A stretch of DNA of 16,292 nucleotides, taken from the NCBI GenBank assembly GCA_037968835.1, contig JBBKWG010000025.1, forward strand, positions 1 to 16,292. The letters are read 5' to 3'. Below the pieces are notes generated by a model. It searched no databases. It was not told the DNA's origin and saw only the letters and a list, made by a program, of their open reading frames with translations. The position numbers and the translations under genes are program-made. Numbering within the stretch: the stretch's first letter is position 1; the number at the start of each line of letters is the position of its first letter. Below are positions 1 through 7,238 of the stretch, piece after piece. This stretch comes from JBBKWG01 sp037968835. GTDB lineage: Bacteria > Pseudomonadota > Alphaproteobacteria > Rhodobacterales > Rhodobacteraceae.

Positions 1-498
1 TATCTGGTCTGGCTGCTGATCTGGCGGACGCGCCTTGGCTACGAGATCCGCGCCTATGGTCAAAGCGAGCCCGCGGCGCTTTATTCCGGCATCTCGCCGA
101 CGCGTATCATCATGATCTCAATGCTGATCTCCGGCGCGCTGGCCGGCATGATGGCGGTCAACAACGTGATGGGCGAGGCCGAGCGGCTGGTACTGAACTC
201 GGTCGAGGGCGCGGGTTTCATCGGCATCGCAGTGGCGCTGATGGGCCGGTCGCATCCGCTGGGCGTGCTGCTGGCGGCGCTGCTGTTCGGGTTCCTCTAT
301 CAGGGCGGTGCCGAGTTGAGCCTGTGGTCCAACATCCCGCGCGAACTGATCGTCGTCATTCAGGCGCTGGTGATCCTGTTCACCGGGGCGCTCGACAACA
401 TGGTCCGGATGCCGCTGGAGCGCATCTTCCTGACATTCCGACGCCCACCCCATCTTGCGCCGAAACCCAAGACCAAGACGACGCCGGCGGGGGGCTGA
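1..498 (+). CDS. ABC transporter permease, BmpA/PnrA-type nucleoside importer (C-terminal part)
   Basis: The reading frame is open at the left edge, so only the last 165 residues are visible and the start lies outside the window. It is an inner-membrane permease subunit of an ABC importer. The fragment shows a cytoplasmic loop with the family's conserved pattern (RTRLGYEIRAYGQSEPAA near visible residues 9-26), followed by hydrophobic stretches rich in Gly/Ala and an acidic-glycine loop (NSVEGAGFIGIAVALMG). This pattern is typical of the BmpA-associated permeases for nucleosides (YufP/NupP-like). It is followed after three bases by a second permease of the same kind, the usual pairing in these importers. 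The ATPase and the lipoprotein binding subunit would be expected to the left. The nucleoside substrate is inferred from the family, not shown by the sequence. The tail is basic and Pro/Lys/Thr-rich. Confidence 0.9.
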   Translation, partial: YLVWLLIWRTRLGYEIRAYGQSEPAALYSGISPTRIIMISMLISGALAGMMAVNNVMGEAERLVLNSVEGAGFIGIAVALMGRSHPLGVLLAALLFGFLYQGGAELSLWSNIPRELIVVIQALVILFTGALDNMVRMPLERIFLTFRRPPHLAPKPKTKTTPAGG

Positions 499-501
499 GG
501 G

Positions 502-1470
502 ATGGATTTTCTGACGCTCCTGCAAATCCTCGACACCACCGTCCGGCTGGCGACGCCGCTGTTGTTCGCCTGTTTAGCCGGGCTGTTTTCCGAACGCGCA
601 GGCATTTTCGACATCGGGCTTGAAGGCAAGATGCTGGCGGCGGCGTTCTTTTCGGCTGCTGTCGCCGCGCTGACCGGCAATGTCTGGATCGGACTGCTGG
701 CCGGCATCGGCGCATCGGTGGCGCTGAGTATCGTGCACGGCCTTGCGTCGATCACGTTTCGGGGCAACCAACTGATTTCCGGCGTCGCGATCAATTTCCT
801 GGCCGCTGGCCTGACGGTGCTGATCGCGCAGGACTGGTTCAGCCAGGGCGGGCGCACGCCTTCGTTGTCAGGCAACGCGCGCTTTGAATCGATCACGCTG
901 CCGTTCACCGCCGAACTTGCCGACATCCCGTGGCTTGGGCCGATCTATTCCGAGCTGATTTCGGGCCATTCGATCCTGGTCTACGTCGCAGTTCTGACCG
1001 TTCCCGCGACGTGGTACATCCTGTTCCGCACCCGCTTTGGCCTTCGCCTGCGCGCGGTCGGCGAGAACCCGGCGGCTGTCGACACCGCCGGGGTTTCCGT
1101 GGTCGGGTTGCGCTATGTCGCCGTCATTATCTGCGGCATCCTGTGCGGCTTTGCCGGGGCCTATCTAGCCACCGGGCTTCAGGCCGGGTTCGTCAAGGAC
1201 ATGTCGTCGGGTCGCGGCTTCATCGCCCTGGCGGCGTTGATCTTCGCCAAATGGCGGCCGTGGTATGCGCTATTTTCCTGCCTGCTGTTCGGCTTCCTCC
1301 AGGCGTTGGCGCTCAGACCCGACGCGGTCGAGGCGATGGTGCAGACGCGGGTGCCAGGGCAACTTCTTGACGCGCTGCCGTATATCCTGACCGTCGTCAT
1401 CCTTGCGGGCTTTGTCGGAAAGGCGATCCCGCCGCGCGCGGGTGGTGAACCCTACGTCAAGGAACGATAG
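502..1470 (+). CDS. ABC transporter permease, second permease of the nucleoside importer
   Basis: This 322-residue integral membrane protein is the partner permease (YufQ/NupQ-like) of the preceding gene. The ATG comes three bases after the upstream TGA, with GAGGG immediately before it, so the two genes are surely co-translated. The N-terminal part carries the family motif around residues 27-43 (GLFSERAGIFDIGLEGKM). The cytoplasmic coupling loop lies at residues 180-198 (GLRLRAVGENPAAVDTAGV), matching the loop in the first permease. About eight or more hydrophobic segments are visible. In characterised relatives the two permeases form the channel for nucleosides delivered by a BmpA-type lipoprotein. 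Uptake of nucleosides would fit with the DeoD phosphorylase encoded far downstream, but the two loci are not contiguous, so that link is inference. Confidence 0.93.
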   Translation: MDFLTLLQILDTTVRLATPLLFACLAGLFSERAGIFDIGLEGKMLAAAFFSAAVAALTGNVWIGLLAGIGASVALSIVHGLASITFRGNQLISGVAINFLAAGLTVLIAQDWFSQGGRTPSLSGNARFESITLPFTAELADIPWLGPIYSELISGHSILVYVAVLTVPATWYILFRTRFGLRLRAVGENPAAVDTAGVSVVGLRYVAVIICGILCGFAGAYLATGLQAGFVKDMSSGRGFIALAALIFAKWRPWYALFSCLLFGFLQALALRPDAVEAMVQTRVPGQLLDALPYILTVVILAGFVGKAIPPRAGGEPYVKER

Positions 1471-1558
1471 TCGCCCGCAGCCGATGCGCCTTGTGGTCTT
1501 ATCGACTTTCCGCAATTGGCCGTTGAACTGGGATAGCTTGCGGGCGTAAAGGGGCGAC

Positions 1559-2476
1559 ATGCAGATCTACCTCCCCATTGCCGAAGTTTCGGTCAACGCG
1601 TTCCTTCTTCTGGGACTGGGAGGTATGGTCGGCGTTCTGTCGGGGATGTTCGGGGTCGGTGGCGGTTTCCTGATGACCCCGCTGTTGTTCTTCATCGGCA
1701 TCCCACCGGCTGTCGCCGTCGCCACCGAAGCCAACCAGATCGTGGCGTCGTCGTTTTCCGGCGTGCTGGCGCATCTGAAACGCAAGACCGTGGACCTCAG
1801 GATGGGGCTGGTCCTGCTGGTCGGGGGACTGATCGGCGCGGCGTTGGGTGTTCAGGTCTTCAACGCGCTGAAAGCCATCGGTCAGGTCGATCTGCTGGTC
1901 AAACTCAGCTACGTCCTGTTCCTTGGCATCATCGGCGCGCTGATGTTCGTCGAAAGCCTGAACGCGATCCGCAAATCGCGCAAGGGCGGCCGCCCCGCAA
2001 CACGCAGGCGGCACAACTGGGTCCACAACCTGCCCTTCAAGATGAAATTCCGGGTCTCGGGGCTTTATATCTCGGTGATACCGCCGGTGATTGTGGGAAT
2101 TCTGGTCGGAATTCTGGCCGCCATCATGGGCGTCGGCGGCGGCTTCATCATGGTGCCCGCGATGATCTATCTTCTGGGGATGCCGACAAAGGTTGTCGTC
2201 GGCACTTCGCTGTTCCAGATCATCTTCGTTACCGCCTTCACCACCATGCTGCACGCGACGACGAACTTCACCGTCGATGTGGTGCTGGCCGTGCTGCTGC
2301 TGGTCGGCGGCGTCATCGGCGCGCAGATCGGCACCCGCATCGGCGTCAAGATGAAGGCCGAGCAACTTCGCATCCTGCTGGCGATCCTGGTGCTTGCGGT
2401 CTGCGGCAAGCTGGCGCTCGATCTGTTATTGCAACCCTCCGAGTTGTATTCGGTCGGCCCGGCGATTACGCACTGA
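1559..2476 (+). CDS. TauE/SafE family sulfite exporter-like membrane protein
   Basis: This 305-residue polytopic membrane protein has the internal duplication of the TauE/SafE (DUF81) family. The glycine motif GVGGGF occurs at residues 32-37 and again at 191-196, each followed by a hydrophobic stretch and the start of a helix pair. A basic, hydrophilic linker at about residues 138-165 separates the halves. Family members export sulfite, sulfoacetate or other organosulfur anions across the inner membrane, but the substrate here cannot be read from sequence. The start is well supported by GGGG just upstream of the ATG. Its stop codon overlaps the next gene's ATG by one base (TGATG), so it is coupled to the TIGR02186 protein. 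That pairing is, to my knowledge, recurrent in Rhodobacterales. Confidence 0.92.
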   Translation: MQIYLPIAEVSVNAFLLLGLGGMVGVLSGMFGVGGGFLMTPLLFFIGIPPAVAVATEANQIVASSFSGVLAHLKRKTVDLRMGLVLLVGGLIGAALGVQVFNALKAIGQVDLLVKLSYVLFLGIIGALMFVESLNAIRKSRKGGRPATRRRHNWVHNLPFKMKFRVSGLYISVIPPVIVGILVGILAAIMGVGGGFIMVPAMIYLLGMPTKVVVGTSLFQIIFVTAFTTMLHATTNFTVDVVLAVLLLVGGVIGAQIGTRIGVKMKAEQLRILLAILVLAVCGKLALDLLLQPSELYSVGPAITH

Positions 2477-3228
2477 TGGCCCGCCTGTTTGCCCTTCTCC
2501 TGCTGCTTCTCCCCGCGTCGCTGTCGGCCGAGGAAATCGTGCTGGGACTGAGCCGCGACGAGGTGGCGATTACGGCGACTTTCGATGGTTCGGACATCCT
2601 TATCTTCGGTGCGATCCGGCGCGACGGGACGGCGACGCTGGAGGGCAACCTTGGCATCATCGTCACGGTGGCCGGGCCGGACAAGCCGATCACGGTCCGC
2701 AGGAAAGAGCGCCGCCTCGGAATCTGGATCAACGTGGAATCCGTCGAAATCGACGTCGCCCCGTCATTCTACGCGGTCGCCACCAACGCCCCGATGTCGG
2801 AAATCCTTGCGCCCAGCGAGGACGCCGCGACGCGGATTTCGATCAGTCGTGCGATCCGTTCGGTCGGGCGCTCTGAGACCGGCAGCGCCAAATTCACCGA
2901 GGCGCTGATGCGCATCCGCGCCGCGAACGGTCTGTATCAGGACCTTGAGGGCGCAGTCAGCGTCGACGAGGAAACCCTGTTCCGCACCAGCATCGGGCTG
3001 CCGTCGAACCTGACCGAAGGCAATTACACGACCGAAATCTATCTGACGCGGGGTGGACAGATCGTCGATCTCTACAGCGCCATCATTCCCGTCAAGAAGG
3101 TCGGGTTGGAGCAGTTCCTTTACCGCCTCGCGCACGACCAGCCCATCATCTACGGGCTGATGTCGCTGGCTATCGCGATTGCCGCGGGCTGGATCGCGTC
3201 TGCGGTCTTCGGAATGATCCGCCGCTAA
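2476..3228 (+). CDS. TIGR02186-type (Alph_Pro_TM) membrane-anchored periplasmic protein
   Basis: This 250-residue protein has a clear signal peptide (residues 1-18, hydrophobic LFALLLLLLPASLSA ending before EE) and a C-terminal transmembrane segment at about residues 222-247, followed by a short basic tail (MIRR). The segment between is mostly beta-type and periplasmic, with features I associate with the alphaproteobacterial family TIGR02186 / Pfam Alph_Pro_TM: an early LSRDEVAI stretch, GSDILIFGAI at about residues 38-47, and a later NLTEGNYTTEIYL near residue 178. The molecular function of the family is unknown. It overlaps the TauE/SafE stop by one base, which suggests the two work together, perhaps as an accessory partner of the exporter (inference). 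Its TAA stop overlaps the stop of the convergent dehydrogenase gene. Confidence 0.85.
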   Translation: MARLFALLLLLLPASLSAEEIVLGLSRDEVAITATFDGSDILIFGAIRRDGTATLEGNLGIIVTVAGPDKPITVRRKERRLGIWINVESVEIDVAPSFYAVATNAPMSEILAPSEDAATRISISRAIRSVGRSETGSAKFTEALMRIRAANGLYQDLEGAVSVDEETLFRTSIGLPSNLTEGNYTTEIYLTRGGQIVDLYSAIIPVKKVGLEQFLYRLAHDQPIIYGLMSLAIAIAAGWIASAVFGMIRR

Positions 3229-3962
3229 CCGCGCCCGACGAAGGGCATGTTGGTCGCCATAATCGTGATCGTCTGCACGTTCGTCGCAAGCGGCAGATTG
3301 CACATGTGCAAAACGGCCTCGGCGACATGGCGCACGTCCATTGTCGGCTCTGGCATCATCGACCCGTCGGCCTGCGGCTTGCCCGTCGCCATATCCTCGG
3401 TCATGTCGGTCAGCGCATTGCCGATGTCGATCTGGCCGCAGGCGATATCGAAGGGGCGCCCGTCGATTGAAAGACACTTCGACAGCCCGGTGATCGCGTG
3501 CTTGGTCGTCGTGTAGGGCACCGACCGCCAGCGCGGCGCATAGGCCGAGATCGACCCGTTGTTGACGATCCGCCCGCCCTGAGGCGTCTGCGTGCGCATG
3601 TGCCGGAACGCCGCGCGGGCGCAGTTGAACATGCCATTCAAGTTGACCGCGACGACATCGGCCCAGACCTTGGGGTCGATCTCGTCGATCAGTTGGGCGG
3701 GACTGCCGCGACCGGCGTTGTTGAAGATCGCGTCGATGCGCCCGGCCTTTTTCGCGAAGGCGTCAAACGCGGCATCGACCGCGTCGAGGTCGGTCACGTC
3801 GCACGGCAGCGCATGGGCGTCGGTGTGTTTGGCGCAGAGATCGGCCAGCTTCTCGGCGCTTCGGGCCAGGCACCCGACGGTCCAGCCGGATTCGAGAAAT
3901 GCCTCTGCGGTGGCGCGGCCAATGCCTGCCGAAGCGCCTGTTATCAGAATGGAACGGTTCAT
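3225..3962 (-). CDS. Short-chain dehydrogenase/reductase (SDR family NAD(P)-dependent oxidoreductase)
   Basis: This 245-residue protein is a classical SDR of standard length. The cofactor-binding motif TGASAGIG is at residues 8-15, Arg34 after the second strand suggests NADP(H) preference, the NNAG motif is at 81-84, and the structural Asn is at 107. The catalytic triad is Ser137, Tyr150 and Lys154 (YTTTK). The substrate is not predictable. Its ATG overlaps the TGA of the upstream helicase gene in the arrangement ATGA, which indicates translational coupling. Its TAG stop shares bases with the TAA of the convergent TIGR02186 gene, leaving no room for an intergenic terminator. It appears to be the last gene of the leftward run that includes luxR and luxI, but whether it belongs functionally to quorum sensing is unknown. 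Confidence 0.93.
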   Translation of the reverse strand: MNRSILITGASAGIGRATAEAFLESGWTVGCLARSAEKLADLCAKHTDAHALPCDVTDLDAVDAAFDAFAKKAGRIDAIFNNAGRGSPAQLIDEIDPKVWADVVAVNLNGMFNCARAAFRHMRTQTPQGGRIVNNGSISAYAPRWRSVPYTTTKHAITGLSKCLSIDGRPFDIACGQIDIGNALTDMTEDMATGKPQADGSMMPEPTMDVRHVAEAVLHMCNLPLATNVQTITIMATNMPFVGRG

Positions 3963-5488
3963 GTCTCTTCCTCCGTTGAGAGTTCGAATGGGGCCGGCAG
4001 CGCGTCCAGATCCGCCGTGGTCAGCGGCGCGCTGGGTTTACCGAGCCGGTAGCGCGTGACCCAGTGCAACCGAGTTTCAGCGCGGGTGATGGCGACATAG
4101 GCAAGGCGCTTCCAGAGCGGTATTCCCGCCTCCATCCGCCCGGCGCGACTGGCCGCGTAGAGATCGGGCGCAAAGACCTGCACCTCGGGCCATTGCGACC
4201 CCTGCGCCTTGTGGATCGTGACCGCCGCGCCGTGCAGGAACGTCGCGCCCATATTGGCGGCAAAGGGGATGAACGGTTCGTCCTCGTCCGGGATCTCGAT
4301 CTTGACGATGGACGCCGCCGAGACCTGCGGCTCGATCGCGCCGACCACGTGAAGCCGCGAGAAACCGGGCCGTTTGCCGGGGCCGAGATAGACGACCTGC
4401 GCGCCTTTGATCAGGCCGCGCGCTTCCAGATCCAGCCGCTTCTTGCGGTGTTTCAGCGGCAGTTCGATGCCATCGCAGATCAGCGGTTCGCCGGGCAGAA
4501 GCGCATCGGCGGGCGCATCATAGGCGGCGCGGAACGCGTGGATCAGCCGAATGCGCGTGGCATTGCGCCAGACCAGCACCGGCGAGCGCGCCATCATCCC
4601 GGATTCGACGCGCTGGCTGACGATCACGCGGTCGTCGCTGTTCGCCGCTTCCTCGATCATCCGCTCAAAATCCGCGAACGTCAGATCGTCGTCGGCCAGA
4701 GCATGGGCAAGATCGAGGATCGGATTGTCGAGCGCCTGGCGGTGGATACGGCTCAGCACCATCTTGCGCGTATCGGGCAGCGAATCGAACACCATCGCGC
4801 CAGACTGATTGACCGGCGCCAATTGCGCGGGATCGCCGAACAGAACCAGCGTCGGGAAGATCTCCTGCAGATCCTCGAATTGCCGCGCATCGAGCATCGA
4901 GCTTTCGTCGACAAAACCGATGTCCAGCGGATCATCGCGCCGCTTCCAGCCAAGGATGAAATCGGACCCCCGCAGGCCAGCAGCCGCCAAGGCCCCCGGC
5001 ACCGAGCGGTTGTGTCTGAAGAACGCTTCGGCCCGGTCGAGCGCCGCGTCGGTCAGTCCTTCGACCGACGGGCGTTCGCCGTTGCCGATCAGCCATTCGG
5101 CGATCTTCTCGTATTCGGGATCATAGACCGGGGTGTAGAGAATGCGGTGAATGGTCGTCGCGGCGACACCGTGATTGCGCAGGACGCTGGCGGCCTTGTT
5201 GGTCGGTGCGAGGATCGCGAGCGTGCGGCGATCCTTGCGCCGCCGCCCCTCGTAATCCCCCGAAACCGTATCGACGCCAGCTTCGCTCAGCGCCTCGGCC
5301 AGCCGCGCCAGAAGCATGGTCTTGCCCGACCCCGCCTTGCCGATCACGGCCAGCGCACCCGCCTGCGCCTCGCTCCGCGGGGTCGTCATGCTTTCCTCGA
5401 TATCGACACCGGCCGAGCGCAGGGCTTCGGCAATGCGATCAAAGGCTTCGGCCTGATCTTCGGAAAACTGGGCAAGGGCCACGGACAT
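3959..5488 (-). CDS. RecD-like superfamily 1 ATP-dependent DNA helicase
   Basis: Called from the ATG giving MSVALAQFSEDQ (509 residues), because AGGG lies about nine bases before it. An in-frame ATG six codons earlier (5506) has no comparable site and remains possible. In the numbering of the called start, the SF1B helicase motifs run in order: Walker A GKAGSGKT at 50-57, motif Ia APTNKAA at 94-100, Walker B FVDESSM at 192-198, motif III GDPAQLAPV at 218-226, motif IV-like SRIHRQ at 246-251, motif V TIHKAQGSQW at 424-433 and motif VI YVAITRAE at 464-471. It is a stand-alone RecD/Dda-type helicase (AAA_30 plus UvrD_C_2 architecture) rather than RecD of RecBCD, since no recB or recC is near. 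It lies 42 bases downstream of luxI and is coupled by ATGA to the dehydrogenase. The cellular role is unknown. Confidence 0.92.
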   Translation of the reverse strand: MSVALAQFSEDQAEAFDRIAEALRSAGVDIEESMTTPRSEAQAGALAVIGKAGSGKTMLLARLAEALSEAGVDTVSGDYEGRRRKDRRTLAILAPTNKAASVLRNHGVAATTIHRILYTPVYDPEYEKIAEWLIGNGERPSVEGLTDAALDRAEAFFRHNRSVPGALAAAGLRGSDFILGWKRRDDPLDIGFVDESSMLDARQFEDLQEIFPTLVLFGDPAQLAPVNQSGAMVFDSLPDTRKMVLSRIHRQALDNPILDLAHALADDDLTFADFERMIEEAANSDDRVIVSQRVESGMMARSPVLVWRNATRIRLIHAFRAAYDAPADALLPGEPLICDGIELPLKHRKKRLDLEARGLIKGAQVVYLGPGKRPGFSRLHVVGAIEPQVSAASIVKIEIPDEDEPFIPFAANMGATFLHGAAVTIHKAQGSQWPEVQVFAPDLYAASRAGRMEAGIPLWKRLAYVAITRAETRLHWVTRYRLGKPSAPLTTADLDALPAPFELSTEEET

Positions 5489-5530
5489 GCCCGCGACCCT
5501 AACCATCTGCCGTGAGAGGTGCCAGCGCGA

Positions 5531-6169
5531 TCAGGCCGTTTGCGCGTAGCCCTGCGAGGTCGGGGTGCCGAAACTTCTGTCGAACCAGTGACGCGATGCT
5601 TCGTGCGAAACGCAGGCCTTTTTCAGCAGACGATCGCGCACGTCCGGCTCGAACGCCCAGAGCCCGACGCTGATCGCATCGCGCCCGGTTCCGCTGGTCC
5701 CGAGGATCACCGGTCCCCAGCCCATGCGACGATAGATGCGGATCATGCGGGCGTCGAACACACCGACCGCGTGGCTGAGGCGCGACGCCAGACCGACCTC
5801 CATCCCGCCAAGCATCAGGGCGGCAGATACGCGCGGATCGGCACCGGGAGAGAGGCAGAAACGCGTGCACTCCCAGATGAACGGGCTGGCGATATGCACG
5901 CCGTCGGTCAGGTGGACGAAGTGATCGTTGATCATCGTGTTGCCGGTCGTGGGCAAGAACCGCAGCGAGCCGCCGTGCCGCCCGTCTGGCTGTTCCCAAA
6001 TCACATACATCGGGTTCATCACGTCATATTCGTCGCGCTCGAAACCGTCCGGGCCGACTGTGACCTCCCAACCCAGACGGGTATGAAACTGTTCGGCCCG
6101 GTCCCGGAACATCGTTTCGGCAAGTCTTGGGTAATCTGCTAGTTGATCTGCATAGAGATAGCGCAGCAT
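5531..6169 (-). CDS. luxI: Acyl-homoserine-lactone synthase, LuxI family
   Basis: This 212-residue enzyme makes N-acyl-homoserine lactones from S-adenosylmethionine and an acyl-ACP (or acyl-CoA). The family's invariant residues are all present at canonical spacing: Arg24, Phe28 and Trp34 (RDRAEQFHTRLGW), Asp46 and Asp49 (FERDEYD), Arg70 (GGSLRF), and Glu100 and Arg103 (WECTRF). The C-terminal acyl-pocket half contains GLWAFEPDV and ends with an RHWFDRSF segment, which looks typical of roseobacter synthases. The start is firm: GGAGGG lies five bases before the ATG. It is 102 bases downstream of luxR on the same strand, a normal luxR-luxI order, and 42 bases before the helicase. The chain length and oxidation of the acyl group cannot be predicted. 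All catalytic residues are intact, so the synthase should be active. Confidence 0.97.
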   Translation of the reverse strand: MLRYLYADQLADYPRLAETMFRDRAEQFHTRLGWEVTVGPDGFERDEYDVMNPMYVIWEQPDGRHGGSLRFLPTTGNTMINDHFVHLTDGVHIASPFIWECTRFCLSPGADPRVSAALMLGGMEVGLASRLSHAVGVFDARMIRIYRRMGWGPVILGTSGTGRDAISVGLWAFEPDVRDRLLKKACVSHEASRHWFDRSFGTPTSQGYAQTA

Positions 6170-6271
6170 GGGGTCCCTCCGTTCGCTGATGTGCTGCGAA
6201 GAAGGGGTAATGAGGGAGAGTTAAGGGCGACGAAGCGATACGCGCGGGACCGTTGCCAAAGGGTTAACGCG

Positions 6272-6982
6272 TCAGACCACCAGCAGACCCTGCGTCAGCG
6301 CGCGCGCGACGGCATGGGTGGTGTTCGCGGCGGCCAGTTTGAAACGTGCGCTTTCGATGTAGACCCGCAGTGTATGTTCCGAGATCGACAGCGAATCCGC
6401 CGCCTGCGCGCGGTTGAGACCCATCGCCAGCATCGTCAGCGCGTCGGTCTCGCGCGGCGACAGGCTGGTCGATGGCGCGTGATCGGAGCCGCGTTCAAGT
6501 TCGAGAGCCTTCTGGTTCACGAAATGCGAAACCAGGATCAGATCGCCGACATGCTTTTCGGTATATTTCGCCCAGGCTTCGTCGTTTTCGCTGCCGCTGA
6601 CAGTGAACAGCGCAAACTGACCCGAGGGTCCGCGGATCGGCACGGAAAATCCCTGATGCCCGACGCCGCCGTCAATCGCTTCGCCCAGAAATCCGCGCGA
6701 TGCCTTGCCCGACCAGTCGAGGCGTTTCCAGTCGATCGGATGAAAGCGGCGATAGCACGCCTGCACCACCGGATCGATACGCGCATAGTCCTGGTCGATA
6801 TATTGCGCCACCCATTCCGGCGCGTAGGTCAGTGCGGCATATTGCTCGCCGGTTGAATTGACCGAGTGGTAGACCACGTGTTCGACTTCGAACAGATCGC
6901 GCAGCCCGACGATCTGGTCGTTCAGTTCATCAAGCGAACGGACTGCCTGCATTTGTTCGATGAAGGTTTCCAGTATACTCAA
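6272..6982 (-). CDS. luxR: LuxR-family quorum-sensing transcriptional regulator
   Basis: This protein has 236 residues if it starts at TTG 6982, with GGGA about nine bases upstream. An ATG ten codons later (6952) is an alternative with a weaker site. The N-terminal autoinducer-binding domain carries the invariant residues at TraR-like positions: Trp57, Tyr61, Asp70, Pro71, Trp85 and Gly111. The C-terminal LuxR helix-turn-helix spans about residues 173-232, with LSPRETDALTMLAMGLN, the recognition helix region SEHTLRVYIESARFKL and AVARAL. It should bind the lactone made by the downstream luxI product and regulate target promoters, perhaps its own. Its first 53 bases overlap the end of a small upstream ORF in another frame, so its translation may depend on ribosomes finishing that ORF. 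All ligand-contacting residues are retained, so it is not an obviously ligand-blind solo. Confidence 0.96.
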   Translation of the reverse strand: MSILETFIEQMQAVRSLDELNDQIVGLRDLFEVEHVVYHSVNSTGEQYAALTYAPEWVAQYIDQDYARIDPVVQACYRRFHPIDWKRLDWSGKASRGFLGEAIDGGVGHQGFSVPIRGPSGQFALFTVSGSENDEAWAKYTEKHVGDLILVSHFVNQKALELERGSDHAPSTSLSPRETDALTMLAMGLNRAQAADSLSISEHTLRVYIESARFKLAAANTTHAVARALTQGLLVV

Positions 6983-7133
6983 AATTCTGTCCCGTTATCC
7001 CTATGCCCGACGTAAGTTCCCGTGCGGCAACGGATTCGGAAACGTCGAGTTGGTGTTCCAGCGCGGACAGCCCATTTTTCTGAGCGAAGGCTTTCAGGTC
7101 CGCAAGAACGTCCAGTATCCAGTCATTTGCCAT
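6930..7133 (-). CDS. Small 67-residue protein overlapping the luxR start, function unknown
   Basis: The ORF begins with ATG at 7133, eight bases after the purine-rich AAAGAGAG, which is a reasonable ribosome-binding site. It reads through to a TGA at 6930 that lies 53 bases inside luxR. The N-terminal part (about residues 4-42, beginning DWILDVLADLKAFAQKNGL and continuing with ALEHQLDVSESVAARELTS) looks like two amphipathic helices and like a genuine conserved small protein. I have the impression of similar short proteins beside luxR genes in Rhodobacterales but cannot verify it. The last 25 residues are Gly/Asn-rich and look like an unstructured tail, in keeping with the overlap. It has no signal peptide, membrane segment or metal motif. 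Candidate roles are a regulator or partner of LuxR, or a leader ORF coupling luxR translation. Both are inference. Confidence 0.65.
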   Translation of the reverse strand: MANDWILDVLADLKAFAQKNGLSALEHQLDVSESVAARELTSGIGITGQNFEYTGNLHRTNAGSPFA

Positions 7134-7188
7134 CGGTGACTCTCTTTTTCAAAGGTTAACGAAGTATGAATACAACTTTAGCATGTAA

Positions 7189-7217
7189 TTTAATTCTCGG
7201 TAATTCACTGATTTCAA
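7189..7217 (-). promoter_or_regulatory. Candidate sigma-70 promoter for the small ORF-luxR-luxI run
   Basis: Reading leftward on the minus strand, TTGAAA (7217-7212) is followed after 17 bases by ATTAAA (7194-7189). These are a good -35 and a fair -10. The predicted start of transcription near 7182 leaves a leader of about 50 bases before the ATG at 7133. The surrounding 120 bases (7141-7260) are only about one third G+C by hand count, against a clearly GC-rich neighbourhood, as expected for a promoter. No other equally good pair was seen in the region. Confidence 0.4.
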
Positions 7218-7238
7218 CTCCCCGATAATAGCGAGGAG
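7218..7238. promoter_or_regulatory. Imperfect 21-bp dyad abutting the candidate -35; possible lux box
   Basis: The plus-strand bases from CTCC (7218) to GGAG (7238) form a dyad centred on 7228, with eight of ten base pairs matching (CTCC, CG and TA against TA, CG and GGAG). The site ends one base before the candidate -35 of the luxR promoter, giving a centre about 46 bases upstream of the expected start. LuxR-type activators typically bind dyads of 18-20 bp next to the -35. The sequence does not match the classical Vibrio lux box, and the 21-bp odd-centred symmetry is unusual, so assignment to this LuxR rests on position and context. Confidence 0.35.

Noticed and set aside
1472..1546. Inverted copies CGCCCGCA and TGCGGGCG 59 bases apart, before the TauE/SafE gene
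   Set aside because: The arms are short and GC-rich, and the loop is long. This is expected by chance in a GC-rich window, and no supporting promoter or terminator context was seen.
1499..2365. Minus-strand open frame of 288 codons opposite the TauE/SafE gene
   Set aside because: It is His/Asp/Gln-rich antisense translation of membrane-helix codons, not a plausible protein.
4064..5515. Plus-strand open frame of 483 codons opposite the helicase
   Set aside because: It is antisense to a gene with all SF1 helicase motifs. The product is low-complexity and basic/acidic with no recognisable domain.
5489..5530. Terminator or separate promoter between luxI and the helicase gene
   Set aside because: The 42-base gap contains no hairpin and no recognisable -35/-10 pair.
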